DNA of 61,796 nucleotides, from NCBI GenBank assembly GCA_017442785.1, contig JAFRZB010000023.1, positions 1 to 61,796 of the forward strand, in the 5' to 3' direction. Every line of letters starts with the position of its first letter. Position 1 is the first letter of the stretch. The position numbers and the translations under genes were made by a program. Positions 1 to 8,358 of the stretch are shown piece after piece. The stretch comes from Bacillota bacterium (GTDB lineage Bacteria > Bacillota > Clostridia > Peptostreptococcales > Anaerovoracaceae). The notes beneath the pieces are model-generated. The model was given only the letters and a program-made list of their open reading frames with translations. It did no database searches and had not been told where the DNA came from.

Positions 1-138
1 AAAATACATCGATTATTACAACTACAAACGCATCAAGGGCAAACTAAAAGGACTGAGCCCTGTGCAATACAGAGTTCAGTCCTCCCGAGTCGCTTAATTG
101 CGATGCCCTGTTTTGTCTAACCTTTTGGGGTCAGTTCA
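1..138 (+). mobile_element. Right end of an IS3-family insertion sequence
   Basis: Only the last part of the element lies in the window. It holds the 3' end of the transposase gene and a terminal sequence at about 114-138 that reads TGTCTAACCTTTTGGGGTCA followed by GTTCA. Its reverse complement starts TGAACTGACCCC, which from memory is the typical outer end of IS3/IS150-group elements. The element stops about 17 bases before the end of the MATE gene on the other strand, so it inserted in the 3' flank of that gene. The left end and any target duplication cannot be seen. Confidence 0.75.
2..97 (+). CDS. IS3-family transposase, C-terminal fragment (cut by window edge)
   Basis: The frame opens at the window edge and ends at TAA 95-97. 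It encodes about 31 residues including YIDYYNYKRIKGKLKGLSP and a tail VQYR. This is the signature end of the IS3-family DDE integrase domain, where a Y-N-x(2)-R-x(n)-K-L-x-x-L-S-P-x-x-Y-R block closes the protein. The fragment would be part of the OrfB transposase that cuts and joins the element ends. The rest of the protein, and whether it is intact, lie outside the window. Confidence 0.8.
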   Translation, partial: KYIDYYNYKRIKGKLKGLSPVQYRVQSSRVA

Positions 139-155
139 ATCTGCGGGGCTTTATA

Positions 156-1541
156 TTAGTTATCCAACTGCGACGGCAGGTCTTTTTCCACGCCTACCCT
201 CTTGATCCATTTTCCGGACCACAGCCTCGTAAGGCACCAGAAGGCCTTTACTATCTGGTCCAGCTTAAGCGCCAGGTAGGTCCAGAAGGCCGGGAGCCCC
301 AGCACTATTCCCGCAGCATATCCGGCAGGAATGGAGAGCACCCACAGGAAGAGCACGTCAGCAAGCAGAAGGAACTTGGTGTCCCCGCCTCCGCGCAGCA
401 CGCCCTTCGTAAGGATGTTGTTTATGCACATGAATATGATTATTATGCACAGAGCGTTCATCATCTGCGCCGCTATGGCGGAGGTCTCATCCGTAAGCTG
501 GTAATACCTGATCATTGGCGCTGAGATGATCTTTATGATGAAGGCACCTATGATCCCTATCCCTGCACCTATGGCAAAGAAGGAATTGCCCTGCTCCTGC
601 ATCTTGTCGAACTCTCCCTTGCCAAGGTTCTGTCCGGTAACTATGCAGGCCGCCGTTGAAAGGCCTCCCGTAAAGACCGTTATGACCCTCATTACCACCA
701 CGGCGACGGCGTTCGCTGTCACGAAGGACCCTCCAATGTGCCCCATAACAACGGATACGACGTTGTTTCCCAGGGCCAGAAGGAAGTCCGAAAGAATGGG
801 CGGAACACAGAGCTGGACATAGGTGTTTACAAGGTCTCCGCACTTCATGAATATGTCCTTGATCTTGTAGCCTATCTTCTTGTCCATATGGAAGAAATAA
901 ATCCCCACGAAGAAGAACTCAAAGGTCCTTGCTATAAGCGTTCCTATGGCAGCTCCGGCTATCTCCATCCTTGGGAAGCCGAGCTTTCCGAATATGAACA
1001 CATAGTTAAAGAAGATATTTATGAAGAACGCGCAGATGGAGGCTATCAGAGACACCTTGGTGACCCCGAAGCTCCTTAAGACCTGCGTCAGCGGAAGGCA
1101 TATGCCGGTGAGGAAGAATATCACCGAAGACCAGCGGAGATATATAGCGCCCTCGGCTATTATAGGCTCCTCGTTGGTGTAGATGGACATTATGAAGCGC
1201 GGAGCCGCAAGCGATACCGCAAAGAATATTACCGCAAGGACAAGGGCTATGCGCAGCATTATGGTGACGGACTTCTTCAGCAGGTCTATCCTGCCTGCGC
1301 CCCAGTACCTTGCCGTAAGGACCGTGGCCCCTACGCCTATTCCGAGGCACATTACCTGGTAGATGCTTATGAACTGATTCGCCAGCGATGAGCCCGCTAT
1401 CTGGGCCTCGCCGAGCCTTGCCACCATGATGGTGTCCATGATATTGACACCTACCATGATAAGCTGCTGGGCTATTATGGGGATGGCTATCACAGCCACG
1501 GTCTTGTAAAAGCCCCTATCCTTAGACAACCTGAACTTCAT
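156..1541 (-). CDS. MATE family multidrug/toxin efflux transporter
   Basis: A 461-residue polytopic membrane protein with about twelve hydrophobic segments in two halves. This matches the length and pattern of the MATE family, which export cationic drugs or metabolites using a sodium or proton gradient. The N-terminus shows the family features IPIIAQQLIMVGVNIMDTIM and GVGATVLTARYWGAG; the second half repeats them (GLSTAACIVTGQNLGKGEFD). The start at 1541 follows an AGAAGGA-type ribosome binding site. It is the last gene before the IS3 remnant and is separated from folC by a terminator, so it is probably transcribed on its own. The substrate cannot be told from sequence. Confidence 0.9.
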   Translation of the reverse strand: MKFRLSKDRGFYKTVAVIAIPIIAQQLIMVGVNIMDTIMVARLGEAQIAGSSLANQFISIYQVMCLGIGVGATVLTARYWGAGRIDLLKKSVTIMLRIALVLAVIFFAVSLAAPRFIMSIYTNEEPIIAEGAIYLRWSSVIFFLTGICLPLTQVLRSFGVTKVSLIASICAFFINIFFNYVFIFGKLGFPRMEIAGAAIGTLIARTFEFFFVGIYFFHMDKKIGYKIKDIFMKCGDLVNTYVQLCVPPILSDFLLALGNNVVSVVMGHIGGSFVTANAVAVVVMRVITVFTGGLSTAACIVTGQNLGKGEFDKMQEQGNSFFAIGAGIGIIGAFIIKIISAPMIRYYQLTDETSAIAAQMMNALCIIIIFMCINNILTKGVLRGGGDTKFLLLADVLFLWVLSIPAGYAAGIVLGLPAFWTYLALKLDQIVKAFWCLTRLWSGKWIKRVGVEKDLPSQLDN

Positions 1542-1641
1542 CTTATTCCTTCTTTCTCTCTCTTCTCTTCTATAATGAATAATTATAACACCGAGATATT
1601 AAAGGTGATCGTTTTTTAATTAACGTTTTGCGTTCGGGACA

Positions 1642-1676
1642 GAAAAAAGACAGGTCCTCTGTGAGGCCTGTCTTTG
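1642..1676 (-). terminator. Rho-independent terminator of the folT-folC transcript
   Basis: Read on the minus strand, AAAGACAGG (1675-1667) pairs with CCTGTCTTT (1654-1646) around a short loop and is followed by a T run. It lies 20 bases past the folC stop codon. Confidence 0.85.
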
Positions 1677-1695
1677 ATATGGCTGTAAATGTATT

Positions 1696-2973
1696 CTATT
1701 TATTATCGTAGAGCTTGCCGTATTCCGTCCTTATGTGTCCGGCAAGGTAGAGAGACCCGAAGCATACCACTATGCCGTCCTCTCCGGCTTCCTTAACGGC
1801 GATCTTAATTCCGTCCACGAAGGAATCCGCGGCCTTGGCCTCGCAGCCCTTCTCTCTGAAGAACTCAGCCAGCTTTTCGGCCGGAAGCGCCCTGTTGCTG
1901 TCCGGTGTAAGGCAGATGAACTTCTCCGCATAGGGGATCATCATGTCCATCATTGTGGGATAATCCTTGTCTGCAAGGACTCCCAGAAGGAATATCGCCT
2001 TTTTGCCTGCGAGCAGTTTGTCCAGGCTCTTGGCAAGCGCCTCGGCGCACTGCGGGTTATGCCCTCCGTCCAGTATGAACAGCGGCTTTCTTCCGAGTAT
2101 CTCAAGCCTTGCTGGCCACTTTACAGTAGCGAGACCTTCCTTTACGGCCTCAAGAGGAACGTTCCAGCCGCGCTCTTCAAGAGCTTCAAGAACGTTCAGG
2201 ACAGTCGCGGCGTTATGTAGCTGATGCTCTCCGAGGAGCGCCAGCTTGTATTCTTCGCCGTCCCAAAGGAAGACCTGTCCGTCCAGGCTCTCGGAAAGCG
2301 GCGTGAGCCTTGAGAAATCGACGCATCTGAGCGGAACGCTGAGGTCTTCGCAGACGCCCTTTACTACCTCTGTGACCTCCGGAGCACCGTCATAGCAGAC
2401 AGCCTGGCAGCCCGGCTTTATGATGCCGGCCTTGGTAGCCGCTATCTCCTCCAGAGTGTTTCCGAGGTACTCGGTATGTTCAAGGCCTATATTAGTTATC
2501 ACAGCGACTTCAGGAGCGTCTATGGCATTGGTGCTGTCGAGAGCTCCGCCCATACCTACCTCCAGGACCACGATGTCTACTCCCTGCTCCAGGAAATAGA
2601 TCATACCTATGGCCGTCACGAGCTCGAACTGGCTCGGGTGGTCGTACATCTGCTCGGCCTCGTTCATCACGTGCTCTGTGATCCTGGCCAGAGAATCTCC
2701 GTCTATGTACTCACCGTTTATCTGGATGCGCTCGCAGAACTCCTGGATATAGGGAGAGATGTACATTCCCACCCTGTATCCGGAGAGCTCAAGTATCCTT
2801 GCCAGCATGGCGCAGGTGCTGCCCTTGCCGTTGCTGCCGGCTACATGGATGAACTTGAGCTTCTTCTGAGGATCACCGACCCTGTGCAGAAGCTCCCTCG
2901 TGCGGTCCAGACCGAGCCTGGTGGTACTCCATCCGTAGTTTTCTATATATGATATTGCTTCTTCCTTAGTCAT
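1696..2973 (-). CDS. folC: Bifunctional folylpolyglutamate synthase / dihydrofolate synthase
   Basis: A 425-residue Mur-ligase-fold enzyme that adds glutamate to dihydropteroate or to reduced folates, using ATP, in the cytoplasm. Polyglutamylation keeps folates in the cell. Visible motifs are the P-loop AGSNGKGST (residues 45-53), the folate-binding NIGLEHTEYLG block, EEIAATKAGIIKPG, and the C-terminal LDGGHNPQ. Length is normal for the family. The start at 2973 has a GGAG box 6 bases upstream. It lies just downstream of folT behind the THF riboswitch, so uptake and retention of folate appear to be co-regulated. Confidence 0.95.
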   Translation of the reverse strand: MTKEEAISYIENYGWSTTRLGLDRTRELLHRVGDPQKKLKFIHVAGSNGKGSTCAMLARILELSGYRVGMYISPYIQEFCERIQINGEYIDGDSLARITEHVMNEAEQMYDHPSQFELVTAIGMIYFLEQGVDIVVLEVGMGGALDSTNAIDAPEVAVITNIGLEHTEYLGNTLEEIAATKAGIIKPGCQAVCYDGAPEVTEVVKGVCEDLSVPLRCVDFSRLTPLSESLDGQVFLWDGEEYKLALLGEHQLHNAATVLNVLEALEERGWNVPLEAVKEGLATVKWPARLEILGRKPLFILDGGHNPQCAEALAKSLDKLLAGKKAIFLLGVLADKDYPTMMDMMIPYAEKFICLTPDSNRALPAEKLAEFFREKGCEAKAADSFVDGIKIAVKEAGEDGIVVCFGSLYLAGHIRTEYGKLYDNK

Positions 2974-3003
2974 CTTGATCTCCTGACCGACTGATAATTA
3001 TAT

Positions 3004-3591
3004 CTATTTGACTGCCCTCTTGAGCCCCTTATAAAGAGGAGGCACGATGACGGCAAAAATGACCATTCTTACAGCCATTATCGCAAGTCTGAGCGGGATG
3101 CCGGCGGCTATGGTGGCCCAGTTGCCCCATCCCTGTATTATAGCAGAAACGGCGTTCACGGGGGTATTGAGCACCGTGAGCGTAAGCTCCGAAACTATGA
3201 CTGCGATGATAATGTGCTTGGTATCCAGATCGAACTTGTATGCCCTGCCGAAAAGGCCTGCAACGAGGCCGCTCACGGCGTAAGGAATGAGCCACAGGAC
3301 CGTTGTGGCATCAAGACCGTACTGGACTATCTGGAATATGAATTCGCCTACGAGACCAACCATGAAGCCTGCTATGGGCCCGAAAAGAAGGCCGGACATC
3401 AGGGTGGCGAGGCTTTCGAACGAAGCCTTGAAATCGTTCGTTCCGACGCTTATGAAGGCGAGGATGACGAACAGAGCTGCAAGCACTCCGTAAAGAACGA
3501 GCTGCTTAGTGGTGAGCTTCTTCCTGTAGAGGAGCTTGAGCATCAGTACGAGGAATACTACTCCGATAACAACGTAAAGGAATACTTTCAT
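3004..3591 (-). CDS. folT: Folate-specific ECF transporter S component
   Basis: A 195-residue membrane protein with about six hydrophobic segments. It should capture folate and work with the shared ECF module (EcfT plus two ATPases), which is not encoded in this window. The central block FISVGTNDFKASFESLATL followed by GLLFGPIAGFMVG is typical of the folate-family S component (FolT). The start at 3591 has an AAAGGAG box six bases upstream. That box is part of an RNA hairpin below a THF riboswitch, which supports the folate assignment independently of the protein. The gene is followed 30 bases later by folC. Confidence 0.9.
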   Translation of the reverse strand: MKVFLYVVIGVVFLVLMLKLLYRKKLTTKQLVLYGVLAALFVILAFISVGTNDFKASFESLATLMSGLLFGPIAGFMVGLVGEFIFQIVQYGLDATTVLWLIPYAVSGLVAGLFGRAYKFDLDTKHIIIAVIVSELTLTVLNTPVNAVSAIIQGWGNWATIAAGIPLRLAIMAVRMVIFAVIVPPLYKGLKRAVK

Positions 3592-3598
3592 AATAAAA

Positions 3599-3644
3599 CT
3601 CCTTTCATGGCTCAGTTGCCATAAAAAGGAGAGCCCTTTTATGG
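3599..3644 (-). promoter_or_regulatory. Alternative hairpins that hide or free the folT ribosome binding site
   Basis: Hairpin A (sequestering): 3618-3631 pairs with 3599-3611, which includes the AAAGGAG box at 3599-3605. Hairpin B (freeing): 3619-3629 pairs with 3635-3644. Both use 3619-3629, so they exclude each other. Hairpin B also uses bases 3643-3644, which belong to helix P1 of the THF aptamer. Ligand-stabilised P1 should therefore disfavour B and allow A, shutting off translation. The pairings are read from the sequence; the switching model is inference. Confidence 0.7.
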
Positions 3645-3736
3645 CAGCGGATGCGATAAAGGCACCGCGGGGTATCCTTCGTCCGGAGGCAACGTCCCAT
3701 CCTCCGGCACTTTACGCGCCTTTACCTACTCTGACC
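3643..3736 (-). ncRNA. Tetrahydrofolate (THF) riboswitch aptamer
   Basis: Read on the minus strand the segment holds, in order, AGAGTAGGTAAAGG, CGCGTAAAGTG, GGATGGGACGTTG, GGACGAAGGA, CCCCGCGGTG and TTATCGCATCCGC. These are the conserved blocks of the THF riboswitch (Rfam RF00831), in the right order and spacing. P1 is formed by GGTCAG (3736-3731) and CTGCC (3647-3643). GTAAAGGC pairs with GCCTTTAT and CCGGAGG with CCTCCGG to give the inner helices. It sits between the cyclo-ligase gene and folT and controls folT-folC. Confidence 0.93.
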
Positions 3737-3748
3737 TACATCTCGATT

Positions 3749-4306
3749 TTAATATATTTTATCCTCCGTTACAAGAGCATCCATGAGAATATCGTGCTCT
3801 TCTACGGCGATATGAGGCATTTTCTGCGCCTCAAAGGCTATCAGAACGAATTTCGCGTTGACGCACCTGGGAAGATACCTGTCGTAGTACCCTCCTCCGT
3901 GTCCGAGGCGCCTCTTCTCCTCGTCAAAAGCAACGCAAGGGACAAGTACAAGATCGAACTCCTCGGGGCTTATCAGCCTTGCCTTGTCCGTATCGGGGAC
4001 TCTGAGTCCCAGTATGCCGTCCTTCCAGTCTTCGGGACCGTTAGGAGCGTAGCAGTCCATTACCCCACCCCTGTAGGATACGGGGTAAGCCACCGTCTTT
4101 CCGAGCTTAACAGCAAGCTCGCATACGGCGGCCGGATCCGCCTCGTCCCAGGTGGCCGCGTACGCAAGAATGGTACGTGCCTTTCTGAAAGCGTCCAGCC
4201 TTGAGATGTTGGCGCACATCTGCAGGCTGAACACGGCGCGCTCCTCGCTTGAAAGAGCGCGCCGCGCATTTATAGCTTCTTTTCTCTGTTCAGTCTTGCC
4301 GATCAC
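3749..4306 (-). CDS. 5-formyltetrahydrofolate cyclo-ligase
   Basis: A 185-residue cytoplasmic enzyme that uses ATP to turn 5-formyl-THF into 5,10-methenyl-THF, recovering a stored folate (MTHFS/YgfA/YqgN family). The C-terminal substrate and ATP-binding signature is clear: DLVLVPCVAFDEEKRRLGHG followed by GGYYDRYLPR. The N-terminal basic helix (KTEQRKEAINARRALS) is also typical. Translation begins at a GTG (4306-4304) that overlaps the TGA of the methyltransferase gene by four bases, which implies translational coupling. Its product feeds the cyclohydrolase FchA encoded in the same operon. Confidence 0.93.
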   Translation of the reverse strand: MIGKTEQRKEAINARRALSSEERAVFSLQMCANISRLDAFRKARTILAYAATWDEADPAAVCELAVKLGKTVAYPVSYRGGVMDCYAPNGPEDWKDGILGLRVPDTDKARLISPEEFDLVLVPCVAFDEEKRRLGHGGGYYDRYLPRCVNAKFVLIAFEAQKMPHIAVEEHDILMDALVTEDKIY

Positions 4307-5115
4307 TTCTTGTCTACCGGTCCGAAGATGCCTTCGCGGAATGCGCCGACATACTCCATGCAGTAGTAATCCTCACCGGAAAGAGCCTCGGCAGCGTAGA
4401 TGGAGCCGCGGAGATCCCTGTTCAGCGGGTCGAATATACCGGAGTCCATACCGTGCTGGATGCAGACAACGGTGAACGCCTGGTTTACGATCTTCCTGTA
4501 AGGCAGGTTGAAGGATATGTTGGAAACAGCGCCGGAGATGTGAGCCTGCGGATAATGCTCCTTGATGTAGTCCATAACCTCAAGGACCATTGCGATACCG
4601 TCTTCTGCGGTGCAGAGCATCTCGATCAGCGGATCGATGTGGATGCGGCTTTCCTTGATGCCATATTCCTTGGCCTTAGCCATGATGTTGTTCAGGACCC
4701 TGATACGGTCGGCAGCGGTCTTGGGGATACCGGTGTCATCGCAGAGCAGAGCCATGACGTCCCAATCGGTGTTGGCGATGACCGGGAATACCAGGTCTAC
4801 CTTGTTGCCTTCGCCGGATACGGAGTTGATCATTCCGGGGCGCTTGCAGAACTTCATTGCGTCGAGGCAGATCTGCGGGTTGGGGCTGTCAACGGCGATC
4901 TTCTTGTCGGAAACTTCCTGGATGAGGTTGATCATCCATTCCATCGTCTCAAGTTCTCCCTCTTCGATGCCTACCGCGCAATCGATGAAATCGTCATCGC
5001 TGATCACAGCATCCTGCTTGGCAGCGACATCCTTGATCCAGGCCTCATCGCGATTTTCGATAGCCTTTGCCATGGAAGGAATGGAACCGTTGATCTTTTC
5101 AGCAATAATAATCAT
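4303..5115 (-). CDS. Methyltetrahydrofolate:corrinoid protein methyltransferase (AcsE/MtqA-like)
   Basis: A 270-residue TIM-barrel protein of the dihydropteroate-synthase-like pterin-binding family. Such enzymes move a methyl group between a cobalt corrinoid and THF. The N-terminal IIAEKINGS block is typical, and D76 (AVDSPNP), N97 (GMINSVSGE) and D161 (HIDPLIEM) match the pterin-binding D75, N96 and D160 known in the acetogen enzyme AcsE. Length agrees (about 262-275). The start at 5115 has a GGAG box. A corrinoid protein gene in the same operon is the likely partner. Direction is not given by sequence; with no acetyl-CoA synthase genes nearby, a role in demethylation (methyl-corrinoid to methyl-THF) is plausible. 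Confidence 0.88.
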   Translation of the reverse strand: MIIIAEKINGSIPSMAKAIENRDEAWIKDVAAKQDAVISDDDFIDCAVGIEEGELETMEWMINLIQEVSDKKIAVDSPNPQICLDAMKFCKRPGMINSVSGEGNKVDLVFPVIANTDWDVMALLCDDTGIPKTAADRIRVLNNIMAKAKEYGIKESRIHIDPLIEMLCTAEDGIAMVLEVMDYIKEHYPQAHISGAVSNISFNLPYRKIVNQAFTVVCIQHGMDSGIFDPLNRDLRGSIYAAEALSGEDYYCMEYVGAFREGIFGPVDKK

Positions 5116-5150
5116 TCTTACTCTCCTGTTTTACTTTAATGAAAAATATA

Positions 5151-5768
5151 TTACTTGAGCCCGTCAAGGACGAATGTGTACACGGCGTCCGCATCCCTGC
5201 GTCCTGCCGCCAGAAGCTCATCGACGCGCGCGTCGAGATCTGCTGCGTACTCCCTGTCCTTCATGAGCTTAGTATTCACTCTTACGTTCAGGACTGCTCC
5301 CTCAAGAGCTGCCCTTGCGAATGCAGCACCGCATCCGGCATCGGATACCATGAGCTTGCTGCCCTTCTTTGCGAACTCCTCCTGCACCGCGATCACCTCT
5401 GCAGCGAGCTCGGCTATCTCGAAAGGAACAGCCGCCGCGTCCCTGAGGCACTTTTCGAGGGTCTCGTCTCTTCCGGGAGCGTCCTTGGGAAGCCCATATG
5501 CCCTGGAGAGAGGCTCAAAGCCCTCAGCGTCTTTGTCTATGCAGGCAAGGAGCTTGTTCTGAAGCTCAGCTGCCTTATCCATAAGGCGAATGATCTCGGG
5601 CTCAACATCGGCATATTTCTTCTTGCCGAGGGTGAAGTTCCCGACCATGGAGCCGAGAGCGGAAGCAAGCGCACCGACCAGCGCGGAAGCACCGCCGCCG
5701 CCGGGAACGGATACCTTCGCCGCGAGCTCATCTGTAAATGCTCTCACGCTGAGATCGTTCATAGACAT
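5151..5768 (-). CDS. fchA: Methenyltetrahydrofolate cyclohydrolase / cyclodeaminase family
   Basis: A 205-residue, largely helical protein of the FchA/formiminotransferase-cyclodeaminase family. It opens or closes the 5,10-methenyl/10-formyl-THF ring, the step next to formate-THF ligase. Signature: SVPGGGGASALVGALASALG near residue 20, then MVGNFTLGKKKY. The frame is open further upstream, but I place the start at ATG 5768-5766 because an AAAGGAG box sits 10 bases before it and the protein then begins like its relatives (MSMNDLSVRAF). It lies between fhs and the methyltransferase gene in one operon. Confidence 0.92.
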   Translation of the reverse strand: MSMNDLSVRAFTDELAAKVSVPGGGGASALVGALASALGSMVGNFTLGKKKYADVEPEIIRLMDKAAELQNKLLACIDKDAEGFEPLSRAYGLPKDAPGRDETLEKCLRDAAAVPFEIAELAAEVIAVQEEFAKKGSKLMVSDAGCGAAFARAALEGAVLNVRVNTKLMKDREYAADLDARVDELLAAGRRDADAVYTFVLDGLK

Positions 5769-5799
5769 AGTGTTGTTTCTCCTTTGCCAAATACTATGC

Positions 5800-5829
5800 T
5801 GGCGCGGACCGATAAAACGGCCCGCGCCA
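5800..5829 (-). other. GC-rich intergenic stem-loop between fhs and fchA
   Basis: TGGCGCGG (5800-5807) pairs with CCGCGCCA (5822-5829). No T run follows on the minus strand, so it is not a classical terminator. It may stabilise or process the operon mRNA. Confidence 0.5.
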
Positions 5830-5841
5830 ATAGTCAACTGA

Positions 5842-7614
5842 TCAGAACAGTCCGCTTACTGCGCCGGTCTTGGTGTCGACATCGATCCTGCGGTAAGCCG
5901 GGTTGCTTCCGGTACCGGGCATCATGGATATCGTACCAGCCATCGGGCAGAGGAACTTAGCGCCGCCGTACTCCAGTATGTCTCTTACCGGGAGTCTCCA
6001 GCCCTTGGGAACGCCCTTGAGCGTCGGGTCGTGGGACAGCGACAGATGTGTCTTTACCATCATGGTGCAGTAGTCAGCGTACTTCGGATCGTTCTCGAAG
6101 CGCTCGGCCTTCTCCAGAGCCAGCGGGCTCCAGTCTACGCCGTCAGCACCATAGACCTCTTTTGCAATGAGCTCGACGCGCTGTCTGAGCGGGGTGTCGA
6201 GTTCGTAGAGGTACTTGATCGGGCTGTTTTCAGCCTCGTTGCATGCGTCGATAACGGCTTCTGCGAGCTCGATGGCTCCGTCGCCGCCATACTGCCAGTG
6301 CTCGGAGAGTGCGCAGCGGACTCCGCGCTCTGCGCAGAGCTTCCTGAGGAGCGCTACCTCGGCATCGGTATCAGTATAGAACTTGTTGATGCAAACTACG
6401 GGGATTATGCCGCTCTTCGTAACGTTCTTGACGTGGTGGAAGAGGTTCTCGCAGCCCTTTTCGAGCAGCTCCAGGTTCTCCTCGGTGTATTCCTTGGGAA
6501 GAGGTCTTCCGGGAACGACAGCCGGGCCGCCGCCGTGCATCTTGAGTGCTCTGATAGTAGCAACTACTACGGAGCAGTGCGGCTTGAGGCCGGAGAGTCT
6601 GCACTTTACGTTCCAGAACTTCTCGAAACCGATGTCAGCCGCGAATCCGGACTCTGTTACGTGATAATCGAACAGCTTGAGAGCCAGTCTGTCGCCTATG
6701 ATTGAGCTCTGTCCGATAGCGATGTTCGCGAACGGGCCGGCGTGCACGAGGCAGGGCTGGTGCTCTACTGTGTAGCAGAGAGTCGGGTTGATGGTGTTGC
6801 GCATCCATGCGGTCATTGCGCCTGCGACCTCAAGGTCCTCAGCGGTGACCGGGTTGCCCTTCTTGTCGTATGCAAGAACGATCTTGCCGATACGGTCGCG
6901 AAGGTCGGGCAGATCTCTGGCAACAGCCAGGATAGCCATAAGCTCGGAGGAAACGGCGATGTTGGTGCGGGTGGTCATCCTGTAACCGTCCATCTTGCCT
7001 TCGCCGAGGCCGATCTCCATCTTACGAAGAGCCTGGCAGCAGAAGTCCATTACGAAGTTCCACTCGATCCTCTCGGGGTCGATGTCCAGTCTCTTGAGTC
7101 CGATCTGGGCAAGACGCTCGTCGTCGTAGTTTCTCTCGTGCTGCATGCGGGCATTGAGAGCTACCATACCGAGGTTGTGAGCGTTCATGATGTCGTTGAT
7201 GTCGCCGGTGAGTCCGAGGGAGAACTCGGTCATCGGGATAAGCAGTGCGTTTCCGCCGCCTGCAGCGGTACCCTTAACGTTCATGGTGGGGCCGCCGGAG
7301 GGCTGCCTGAGGCATCCGCCAACGTTCTTGCCGAGCTTGCCGAGACCTTCGATAAGACCAAGGCTGGTGGTGGACTTTCCTTCACCGAGCGGGGTCGGTG
7401 TGATAGCCGTGACTTCGATGAACTTTCCGTCCGGCTTGTCCTTAAGGCGCTCCATGATCTTGATGAAGTCCAGCTTCGGTGTCTTTCCGAACGGGATTAT
7501 CTCGTCGGGCAGAAGACCCATCTTTTCTCTGAACCAATCAACAGATGGAAGTTCCTTTTCTGCTGCTTCTGCGATCTGCCAGTCTTTGTACTGGGTGGGA
7601 TCAAGTTTTGCCAT
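5842..7614 (-). CDS. fhs: Formate--tetrahydrofolate ligase
   Basis: A 590-residue enzyme joining formate and THF to 10-formyl-THF with ATP, or running in reverse to make ATP and formate. Family signatures are [18 protein letters not shown] (P-loop), [17 protein letters not shown] and [18 protein letters not shown]. It is some 30 residues longer than the common 556-residue form. I chose ATG 7614-7612 because GGAGGT lies just upstream and the protein then starts [13 protein letters not shown]; a longer reading to 7659 would swallow that site. With FchA and the corrinoid methyltransferase it forms an outer one-carbon branch; no folD or metF is in the window. Confidence 0.96.
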   Translation of the reverse strand: MAKLDPTQYKDWQIAEAAEKELPSVDWFREKMGLLPDEIIPFGKTPKLDFIKIMERLKDKPDGKFIEVTAITPTPLGEGKSTTSLGLIEGLGKLGKNVGGCLRQPSGGPTMNVKGTAAGGGNALLIPMTEFSLGLTGDINDIMNAHNLGMVALNARMQHERNYDDERLAQIGLKRLDIDPERIEWNFVMDFCCQALRKMEIGLGEGKMDGYRMTTRTNIAVSSELMAILAVARDLPDLRDRIGKIVLAYDKKGNPVTAEDLEVAGAMTAWMRNTINPTLCYTVEHQPCLVHAGPFANIAIGQSSIIGDRLALKLFDYHVTESGFAADIGFEKFWNVKCRLSGLKPHCSVVVATIRALKMHGGGPAVVPGRPLPKEYTEENLELLEKGCENLFHHVKNVTKSGIIPVVCINKFYTDTDAEVALLRKLCAERGVRCALSEHWQYGGDGAIELAEAVIDACNEAENSPIKYLYELDTPLRQRVELIAKEVYGADGVDWSPLALEKAERFENDPKYADYCTMMVKTHLSLSHDPTLKGVPKGWRLPVRDILEYGGAKFLCPMAGTISMMPGTGSNPAYRRIDVDTKTGAVSGLF

Positions 7615-7648
7615 TTGTGACCTCCTGAATCTGATTGTAAATATATAT

Positions 7649-7674
7649 CGGGCCGGCATTAAAAAGCCGGCCCG
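7649..7674 (-). other. GC-rich intergenic stem-loop between corrinoid gene and fhs
   Basis: CGGGCCGGC (7649-7657) pairs perfectly with GCCGGCCCG (7666-7674) around an eight-base loop. On the minus strand it is followed by an A/T-mixed stretch, not a T run. Partial termination or mRNA stabilisation after the highly used first gene are the likely roles. Confidence 0.55.
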
Positions 7675-7688
7675 TTCTAGGCGATCTA

Positions 7689-8318
7689 TTAGAGAGCTGC
7701 GAGCTCCTTAGCCTTTGCAGCCGCGGAAGCAGCGTCAGTGGTGTAAGCGTCAGCACCGATCTCATCGGCGAATGCCTGAGTGATGGGGGCGCCGCCGACC
7801 ATGATCTTGACCTGATCCTTGCAGCCTGCATCGATGAGGGCCTTTACGGTGTTCCTCATGGATTCCATTGTGGTGGTGAGCAGAGCGGAAACGCCTACTA
7901 CCTTGCAGTCCGGGTTGGCCTTAACGGTCTCAACGAACTTCTCGGCCGGTACGTCGATACCAAGGTCGATGACTTCGAAACCTGCAGCTTCGATCATGAT
8001 AGCTACGAGGTTCTTGCCTATATCGTGGAGGTCGCCGGCTACGGTTCCGATGATGTACTTTCCGTACTTGCCTACTGCGTCACCTGCGAGGAGCGGCTTG
8101 ATAGCTGCAACGCCGCGCTGCATGGTCTTAGCTGCTACGAGCATTTCGGGAACGTATATCTCGTTGTTCTGGAACTTGGTACCGACTTCGTCCATGGCTG
8201 CCATCATGGAATCGAGGATCTCGTCTGCGGATGCGCCGCCGTCAAGAGCTTCCTGGATGGTGGGCTGGATGAGCTTAAGTCTTCCTGCGGATACGATATT
8301 CTTTACACTTTCGATCAT
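7689..8318 (-). CDS. Corrinoid (B12-binding) methyl-carrier protein
   Basis: A 209-residue protein built from an N-terminal helical cap (residues 1-85) and a Rossmann-like B12-binding domain (88-209). The cobalt-ligand motif is GDLHDIGKN with the base-off ligand H98 (D-x-H-x-x-G), followed by [12 protein letters not shown] and VGGAPI. This is the layout of MtmC/MtbC/MtqC-type corrinoid proteins, which carry a methyl group between a substrate-specific methyltransferase and a second methyltransferase. The second one is encoded in the same operon; the substrate-specific one is not in the window. The start at 8318 has GGAAGGAG eight bases upstream. It is the promoter-proximal gene. Confidence 0.93.
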   Translation of the reverse strand: MIESVKNIVSAGRLKLIQPTIQEALDGGASADEILDSMMAAMDEVGTKFQNNEIYVPEMLVAAKTMQRGVAAIKPLLAGDAVGKYGKYIIGTVAGDLHDIGKNLVAIMIEAAGFEVIDLGIDVPAEKFVETVKANPDCKVVGVSALLTTTMESMRNTVKALIDAGCKDQVKIMVGGAPITQAFADEIGADAYTTDAASAAAKAKELAAL

Positions 8319-8358
8319 TTTAGTTTCTCCTTCCTAGATAACTATATCGAATGTTATT

